Assembly (NCBI GenBank): GCA_051655145.1
Contig: JBOFZK010000013.1
Span: 1-6,926 of the forward strand
Reading direction: 5' to 3'
Source of the DNA: UBA710 sp051655145
GTDB taxonomy: Bacteria > Bacillota_I > Bacilli_A > Mycoplasmatales > Metamycoplasmataceae
DNA: 6,926 nucleotides
Positions 1 to 5,560 of the stretch are shown piece after piece (positions within the stretch are counted from its first letter, which is position 1; every line of letters begins with the position of its first letter). The notes under the pieces were generated by a model that was not told where the DNA came from, searched no databases, and saw nothing but the letters and a program-made list of their open reading frames with translations. Made by a program: the position numbers and the translations under genes.

Positions 1-57
1 AATTTATATATAAAAAAATTAATAAAATAAGAATAAATTATTTTTAATAAAAAATAT

Positions 58-65
58 AAAGAGGA
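58..65 (+). promoter_or_regulatory. Shine-Dalgarno site of the DUF262-HNH gene
   Basis: AAAGAGGA ends six bases before the ATG at 72. It is the only purine-rich G-containing stretch in the otherwise A/T leader, and it fixes the start codon. The leader 1-57 is nearly pure A/T. It holds TAAAAT-like hexamers but no convincing -35/-10 pair, so no promoter is called; it may lie upstream of the window. Confidence 0.7.
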
Positions 66-71
66 TAAATT

Positions 72-1187
72 ATGGAAATAAAATTAAATAAAATAAAAAT
101 TAAAGATATAGTTAAAAACTTTCAAGATTCAGATGAGGAAGGTATTTTAGGTTTTGATAGAAAACTTAATATTAGACCAAAATATAAAAGAGAATATGTT
201 TATAATGATGAGAAAAGAAATGAAGTCATAAAAACAATTAATAAAGGGCTCCCATTAAATATTATGTATTGAATAAAAAATTCAAATTCTAGTTTTGAGC
301 TTTTAGATGGACAACAAAGAACATTAAGTTTTTGTCATTATATTAATGGTGATTTTTCTGTAAATGGAAAAATATTTAATAATTTAACTGAAATAGAAAA
401 ATATAAAATATTAAATTATGAATTAGATATTTATTTTTGCGAAGGTAATGATAAGGAAAAATTAGATTTATTTAAAATAATAAATATTTCAGGAGAAAAG
501 TTAACTAACCAAGAAATAAGAAATGCTATTTATGCTGGAGAATGATTAACAGATGTTAATAAAAAATTTTCTAAAACTAATTGTCCTACATATCATCTAG
601 CTAATAAATATATTTTAGGTTCACAAATTAGACAGAAAGTTCTCGAAAAGGCAATTAAATGAATTGCAAATAATAATAAAGAACAGCTTAAAGGATATAA
701 AAATAAAATAGAAGATTATATGTCAATTCATCAAAAAGATAAAGATTGTAGTGAAATATGATTATATTTCCAAAATGTTATAAATTGGGTAGAAAAAACT
801 TTTATAACTTATAGAAAGAAAGAAATGAGGGGGTTGGAATGAGGTTTTTTATATAATAAATATCATAATAATAAATTAAATCCGAACGAAATAGAAATAA
901 GAATAAAAAAATTAATGGAAGACGAAGAGATCGAAGATAAAAAAAGTATTTATAATTATATATTGTCTAGTAACCCTAGTTCTTTAAAAATAAAGAAATT
1001 TTCAGATTCCCAAAAAAGAAGTATATATGAACTACAAAATGGAAAATGTAAAATATGTAATAAAAACTTCGATATTGGACAAATGAAAGGAGATCATATA
1101 ATTTTATGATCTGCTGGTGGGAAAACAATAAATTCAAACTGCCAAATGTTATGCATTTCATGTAATAGAAAAAAATATAATAAGTAA
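72..1187 (+). CDS. DUF262 domain protein with C-terminal HNH endonuclease
   Basis: This is a predicted 371-residue cytoplasmic restriction-type nuclease. Read with TGA as Trp, the frame is open from the ATG at 72 (good Shine-Dalgarno) to TAA at 1185-1187; the six TGA codons lie at 270, 543, 660, 759, 840 and 1107. The N-terminal half is a DUF262 (ParB/Srx-like) domain: PKYKREYVY at residues 36-44, the hallmark DGQQR at 79-83, and the second conserved block around N138, G141, L144 and QEIRNA (147-152). The C-terminus is a zinc-ribbon HNH nuclease: CKIC (C326, C329), the catalytic-type DHI (D341, H342), a GGKT turn, N356, then C361 and C364 followed by NRKK. In GmrSD and BrxU-type enzymes DUF262 is linked to nucleotide-dependent cleavage of modified or foreign DNA; here HNH replaces DUF1524. 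All motif residues are present, so it looks functional. Its substrate is unknown. The following fragment starts on the next base, so the two were probably co-transcribed. Confidence 0.93.
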
Positions 1188-1560
1188 ATGATTTTTAAAG
1201 TTTTTCTAAATTCTTATTTTAAAATATCAGTATTAGCAAAGATAAATATAGTAAATACATTACCAATAGTTATAGTAGCAATCGGATTTTCGATGTTTTT
1301 AATAAAAAAACTCATGAATAAAGTCACAAATTTAATAATATATAATAAATTTATGACTTAAGAATCTATATTAAATATTTTTGGAATAAGCATACCTATA
1401 ATTATTTTATTTTTTTGTTGTTTGTCCTGCAATTAAAAAATATTTCATTAATAAATCATTTAATTTAATTAAATTATTTTATAAAAAATATATGGTTTTA
1501 AATACTTGATTAACTTATAAAGAATATCAACAGAAAATAGAAAGCGAATTAATACAATAA
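1188..1560 (+). pseudogene. Broken two-helix membrane protein remnant
   Basis: I do not recognise this family. The ATG at 1188 directly abuts the upstream stop codon. It opens a 57-codon frame ending in TAA at 1359-1361, with a hydrophobic stretch around NTLPIVIVAIGFSMFLI. The same frame continues past that stop for 24 codons into a second hydrophobic segment (ILNIFGISIPIIILFF). It then fails at a T7 run (1410-1416). Removing one T restores FFVVCPAIKKYF and leads through a Lys-rich tail with one TGA-Trp to TAA at 1558-1560. The reconstructed product is about 120 residues: two membrane helices and a basic cytoplasmic tail. One premature stop plus one homopolymer frameshift argue for decay. The alternatives are a real 57-residue membrane peptide, or phase variation at the T tract. 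Two-helix effector subunits occur in many defence systems, but no specific match is claimed. Confidence 0.55.
1321..1359. repeat. Inverted repeat, 14-base arms with one mismatch
   Basis: AAGTCACAAATTTA (1321-1334) is matched by TAAATTTATGACTT (1346-1359), whose reverse complement differs at one position (C/T). The loop is 11 bases. As RNA it could form a long hairpin, but no U-tract follows, so it is not a standard terminator. It lies in the decayed membrane-protein frame and ends on the first base of the premature TAA. It may be a transfer-event scar, a coding hairpin or a structured RNA. Confidence 0.65.
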
Positions 1561-1717
1561 TAATTTTTTTTCTTTAGTTTTCCTGAATTTAAATGAATTT
1601 TTTTCAATAAAAATAAATCTTCATTTGATCCATTCAATTTTAATAATATTTTTTTTATTATAATATATATTTTTTAGAAGTAGTAAAATTTTATTATTTT
1701 TGACGTAAAATGAATAA
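1561..1717 (+). other. Decayed non-coding stretch between two pseudogene fragments
   Basis: No gene is supported here. One frame is open from 1564 to the TAG at 1675 and encodes a Phe/Ile/Asn-rich stretch (SFPEFKWIFFNKNKSSF and onward) with one TGA-Trp. It has no start codon or ribosome binding site and is preceded by two TAA codons. It may be part of the same decayed gene as one or both neighbours, or drifted spacer. Short frames on the minus strand here (for example one of about 14 codons) have no supporting signals. Confidence 0.4.
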
Positions 1718-1728
1718 AAAAATAAAAT
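1700..1728 (+). promoter_or_regulatory. Possible sigma-A promoter inside the decayed region
   Basis: TTGACG (1700-1705) is separated by exactly 17 bp from TAAAAT (1723-1728); each hexamer matches the consensus at five of six positions. Transcription would start near 1735 and read into the second pseudogene fragment. Perfect-looking -10 hexamers are cheap in DNA this AT-rich, but a TTGACG is not. It may be the relic promoter of a formerly separate gene. Confidence 0.35.
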
Positions 1729-2191
1729 ACATAAATATAATTATTTATTTGAAACAAATGATAATACTTTAAATTATAAAGATTCTTTCGTAAATAAAAT
1801 AGAAAAAACATCTATTTTTTTGCTCCTAGTTTTAATACTATGAGATCAAATGGGATAAGAATAACATGTCAGGAATATTTTGAAGAAAAAGTAAATCTAA
1901 TAAAATATTATAAAAAAGGAGATAAAGATAGAAAATTTTTTATCAAGGAAATAAAATAAACTTATTTTGCTATAAATATAAGATTTGAAAATAATAATGA
2001 AAATAACTTTAATATATATTCATACTCTTTAGAATTTAATAAAAATAAAAATATTGTCCTTAAATTTTAAATTAAATTCTGAAGACGAAATTGAAATAAA
2101 ATATCATAAATGATGAATAGAAGAAGTTTTTAATCAAAACTTCCAAAAAGAATTTAAAGAAAAATATGAAGAAATTTCATTTTTAAAATAA
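1718..2191 (+). pseudogene. Frameshifted remnant of an unrecognised soluble protein
   Basis: I do not recognise this family. Three frame segments join into one plausible protein tail. The first is open from 1718 (with NYLFETNDNTLNYKDSF). At a T7 run (1815-1821) restoring one T leads into the second segment: FFAPSFNTMRSNGIRI, then CQEYFEEKVNLIKYY. An in-frame TAA at 1957-1959 interrupts it, after which TYFAINIRFENNNENN continues to TAA at 2068. Deleting one T at 2065-2068 passes into the third segment, which contains SEDEIEIKYHKWWIEEVF and ends at TAA 2189-2191. The reconstruction is about 155 residues with Trp written as TGA, alternating strand-like and charged helical stretches and no membrane helix. 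Two frameshifts at T runs and one stop indicate a decaying gene. It may be the soluble half of the upstream membrane fragment or a second gene with its own promoter at 1700. Confidence 0.55.
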
Positions 2192-2192
2192 T

Positions 2193-2209
2193 AATAACTA
2201 GAAGTTATT
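2193..2209. terminator. Weak hairpin between convergent genes
   Basis: AATAAC (2193-2198) and GTTATT (2204-2209) form a six-pair stem around a five-base loop. On the plus strand it is followed by a short T run. It sits where the plus-strand remnant (stop 2189-2191) and the minus-strand helicase gene (stop 2198-2200) meet head-on, with only six bases between stops. Position supports a terminator; the A/U-rich stem is weak. Confidence 0.3.
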
Positions 2210-5200
2210 TTTAATCATTTGAAGAACTTTTTCTCTATTTCCTTTTCAAAGAAGTTCGGAAATTCTAATTAATTTATAACCTTTTGCTTCAATAAAATCT
2301 TGCCTTACAATATCATTATATTTTTGACTAGCACTTGAATGATATTTAAAGCCATCTACTTCAATTCCTAAAATAAACTTGCCATTAATTTTATTAATTA
2401 AAGCAAGGTCTATTTTATATGAACCAATTGGATATTGGGTAATCAATTCAATTTCTTCATTAAATGATTGTTGTAATAATCATTTATATACATCATTTTC
2501 AAATCCAGATTCCACAGAGTGATTATTTTCATATTCACTGATTGAATATTCTTTTTGTTTTGATTCGCTTAATTCTAAAAATTCAATTCAATTTTTAAAA
2601 ATTAATAAATCTAAATTTGCAGAATTTGAAATATTTATTTCGCTAGAAGAAATTGATTTTAAAACAATCATTTTCTTTTTAGCTCTTGTAATAGCTACAT
2701 TAAGAGCATTTTTCCCGCCACTACGTCCTACATAGGTAGCTGAAAGTTTAGCATCTTTTGTATAACCTACGGAAGCTATAACTAGATCAGCTTCATCTCC
2801 TTGAATATTTTCAATATTTTTTAAAATAATATTTCCTTCAATAATTTTTTCATATAAACCAGGTTCTGTATTAATTAAAATATCTTCAACTAATTCAGAT
2901 TGATTTTTATTAAAGGTAAGCAAAATAATTTTTTTATAATAATCAATATTATTTTTTAATTCACTAATCATAAATTGAGCTTCTTGAAGATTACAGTTAT
3001 TAATCCATTCTCCATTTACATTAATTACCTGAATAGGAGCTTCACTAACACCATTTTTATCTAGCGTTTTTAAATCACAATTATAAAATTGTTTAGATGA
3101 AAAAGTAGTTAAAGCCGCACTAGCTGAACGATAGTTAAGCTCTAAATTATATTTTGGTAAAGAATTAGCAATAGCGTAAGTTAGCAATGAATCAACATTT
3201 TCTACTTCATCTTCTTCTTGATCATCATTAACTCTAGATGTAAATCAATTAGAAGGTTGCATTTGCTGGTCATCTCCAGCTATTATAATCTTTGTCCCTA
3301 CAGAAATAAAAGGAATTGCTTTTTCAATAAATATTTGAGAAGCCTCATCAAAAATAATATAATCAAATTTATCTTTTTTAAAATCAATAAATCCAGCTAA
3401 CGATTCAGGAGTTGAAACAATAACATTAAACATTTCTTTTAACTCTTTTTTAAATAAAAAAATAAAGTTTTGTGGTTGGGTAAAAGCTCTTTCAATTCTT
3501 CCTAGAAACTTTTGCATTCATGTTTTATCTTCAACTTTTTTTCTTCGTTGAATTTTTTCCATAGTGTTTTTTGCATTAAATATTAAATGATCTAAAATGG
3601 CTCTTTCATCTGAAGAAAAATTAACTGAGGAACTTATTTCTTTTTCAAGAAGATGAAATGATTTAAGAATATCAATTAATTTTTCTATATTACTAATTTG
3701 ATCTATTAATAAAATAAAATCTAAATCTTGATTATTTTCAGTTAAAAAATTTATTAGAAAAATATTAGAAATAAATAATGACTTAAAGTCATTACTATAT
3801 ATTTTAAAACCTAAAATATTTTTTGGATTATAGTTTAGTTTCTTTGCTAAATTCTTTTTATTAATTTCATTACATTTTAATATATCTTCTAATGAACCAA
3901 AGTCCTTTAAGTTTTTAATATTTAAAATATGTTCTTTAACATTTTTTATTTTTCCTTCAGTTAAAGGTTTTGCTTTTTGAATTTTATTTTTTATTTTGCA
4001 AATTAAATCAAGCTCATTAGCTGTTATATCTATATTTCTTTTTTTAATTTGTCAATAATTTCTTAAATTTTCATCAATAAAAGGAGTTAAGTTAATATCT
4101 TTTAAAGGAATTTCATCAAATTTTGTATATTTTATAAACTTATTAAGACGATGATAAAAAGCAGCTTTTTCATCTTTATCTGTTTTTGATTGCTTTTCTA
4201 CTAGTTGCAACATAAAATATTGCAGTTCATTCATTCTTTCAATTACAACCTCAAGAGCAACCCTTTTTTGCGAAATAAATAAAGCTCTTTTGTTTTCATA
4301 AAGAATATTTGCTAAAAGATTAGAAATTGTTTGTGATTTACCTGTTCCTGGAGGTCCAATAATAATTGAATGTTCATTTAAAGAAGAAAGGATGGCTTTT
4401 TCTTGAGAAGCATCAGTTTTACAAACACGAACTATTCCTTCATTTTCATTAATTATATTATCAATCGATCTTTTATTAAAATCAACTAGATTATTTTCAA
4501 TATATAAAAGCTCATTTATTTTTCCTGATTCAATAATATCTAATGTCGCTCTTCTTAAAGAACTTCCAGAAGGCTGACATTGAAGTAAAATAATTCCATT
4601 AGTTTTTTCTAAAGTAACATTATTTACTTGCTGAACAGTCAATTCTTCAAATTTATTGGTAATATCCAAAAATTTAATATCAACTATATTTTTAAAATAA
4701 TAATCTAATTCTGGAAAGATTTCAGTAAAACTTATCTTATCAAGATTTTGATCAATAAAAGGAGTTTCTATTTTTAAACTATTATTTAAAAAGAAAGTTA
4801 ATTTATCATTTAAAAAAACATTCTTTGATCTTGCTATTAAATAAACTTCATTATCTACTATTTCTAAATCAACTTCTTTTAAAACTAACGGAGCATAAAT
4901 AGCTTTATCATTTAAAACACCTTTTATAAAATAAGAACCAATAAAAAGAGGTCAAATATTAGTTTGACTAAAAGCATCTCTTACCCCTTTATAATATTTC
5001 TTTCATTTAGTTAAAAATATATTATTTTCTTTTTCTATTCTTTCTAAAATAATATTTTTTGTATTTTCAAAAGAAGTAGAAAGTTGTTTTTTTAAAACAG
5101 CAGTTAAATTAAAATCAATTTTATCTAATACTTCAATTAATTCTAAATAGTCATTTGCTGACGAAACATCATTTTTAATTTTAGGAGTAATAATTTTTTT

Positions 5201-5434
5201 AAGTTTAATTTTAAAATCACAATTATTAAATATTTTTAAAATATCCTCTTCTTTTAAAATTTTATTAAGATCTTTATTTAATAAATTTATTTTTACAAAT
5301 AAAGCATAATCAGAACGTGAATTTATTGAAAGAAGATTATTTAGTATTTTCGAATATTTAGCTTCGATTATTCTTTTTGATTTAATTTCTGAATATATAT
5401 TAGATTTTGCTGTTTGCAGTATTTTAAATTCCAT
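2198..5434 (-). CDS. SF1 Upf1-like helicase fused to a Vsr/MTES_1575-type nuclease
   Basis: This is a 1078-residue protein, open throughout when TGA is Trp (residues 144, 161, 462, 639, 730, 949, 985 and 1063), with one TGG-Trp at 810. The N-terminal 340 residues hold a Lys/Ile/Asn-rich helical segment and then a region resembling the pre-helicase part of DUF4011-type proteins (YAPLVLKEVDLEI, FPELD). The helicase core shows Q344, Walker A GPPGTGKS (360-367), motif Ia (SQKRVALEVV, 388-397), DEAS (696-699), GDDQQ (720-724), LNYRS (766-770), QGDE (878-881) and NVAITRAK (912-919). Residues about 462-640 form a charged helical insertion between Walker A and B. The C-terminal nuclease-like domain has SGFEND (E979), D1009 (KIDLAL), E1025 and D1027 (IEVDG), YHSS, ND..RQ and RISELLW. 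Helicase-Vsr fusions of the DUF4011 family are known defence candidates; expected role: ATP-driven translocation with cleavage of invading nucleic acid. Unlike typical members, the protein is short and no canonical DUF4011 motif was seen. The start is supported by AAGGAA upstream. Confidence 0.93.
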
Positions 5435-5440
5435 ACAAAT

Positions 5441-5446
5441 TTCCTT
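5441..5446 (-). promoter_or_regulatory. Shine-Dalgarno site of the helicase-nuclease gene
   Basis: Read on the minus strand, AAGGAA lies six bases before the ATG at 5434-5432. It supports this start over later in-frame candidates. The divergent KAP gene has no such site. Confidence 0.7.
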
Positions 5447-5485
5447 ATTAATTTAATAAACTTTTAAGCTTAATTTTAAATAATT

Positions 5486-5514
5486 ATTATACAACTTACT
5501 TAAAATTACTTAAT
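5486..5514 (-). promoter_or_regulatory. Probable promoter of the helicase-nuclease gene
   Basis: On the minus strand a perfect TATAAT (5491-5486) would place the transcript start near 5479, giving a leader of about 45 bases that contains the AAGGAA site. The -35 position holds only ATTAAG or TTAAGT, a weak match, as is common in mycoplasma promoters. The weak -35 and the spacer are covered by the direct repeat at 5496-5513. Confidence 0.5.
5496..5513. repeat. Two TTACTTAA direct repeats, 10-bp period
   Basis: TTACTTAA occurs at 5496-5503 and again, identically, at 5506-5513, one helical turn apart. On the minus strand (TTAAGTAA twice) the pair covers the spacer and -35 region of the helicase promoter, just upstream of its TATAAT. 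This placement suits an operator bound by a regulator on one DNA face. The binding protein is unknown. Confidence 0.5.
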
Positions 5515-5523
5515 ATATATTTT

Positions 5524-5547
5524 AATTAAATATATTTATATTTAATT
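5524..5547. repeat. Perfect 24-bp palindrome abutting the KAP -10 box
   Basis: AATTAAATATA (5524-5534), a two-base centre TT, and TATATTTAATT (5537-5547) form a perfect dyad. Its right edge touches the TATAAT at 5548. It occupies the -35 and spacer region of the plus-strand promoter. It is made only of A and T, so chance is a real alternative, but position and perfection fit an operator for a dimeric regulator. Confidence 0.5.
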
Positions 5548-5553
5548 TATAAT
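5548..5553 (+). promoter_or_regulatory. -10 box of the KAP NTPase gene, implying a leaderless mRNA
   Basis: A perfect TATAAT ends seven bases before the ATG at 5561. Standard spacing puts the transcript start at about 5560-5561, on the start codon itself. Consistent with this, the bases before the ATG (TAATTCATGTT) contain no Shine-Dalgarno sequence. No clear -35 hexamer is visible; the palindrome lies there instead. Confidence 0.5.
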
Positions 5554-5560
5554 TCATGTT

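Noticed and set aside
1..57. A/T-only leader with TAAAAT and TATAAA hexamers as promoter candidates
   Set aside because: Such hexamers occur everywhere in this sequence and no -35 at suitable spacing was found; the window begins too close to the gene to judge.
976..1161. Minus-strand frame of about 61 codons
   Set aside because: It lies wholly opposite the HNH domain, whose motif residues are clear on the plus strand; a hydrophobic Phe/Tyr/Ile-rich shadow of AT-rich coding DNA.
3218..3400. Plus-strand frame of about 60 codons opposite the helicase DEAS/GDDQQ region
   Set aside because: The minus strand encodes conserved helicase motifs here; the plus frame has no ribosome binding site or recognisable content.
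2198..5434. Helicase region as five or more separate small genes or a pseudogene
   Set aside because: All pieces lie in one minus-strand frame and are separated only by TGA codons, which are Trp in code 4; motifs run in the right order from start to end.
5464..5473. Ten-base palindrome TTAAGCTTAA in the helicase 5' leader
   Set aside because: Short, and the symmetry does not extend outward; expected by chance at this composition.
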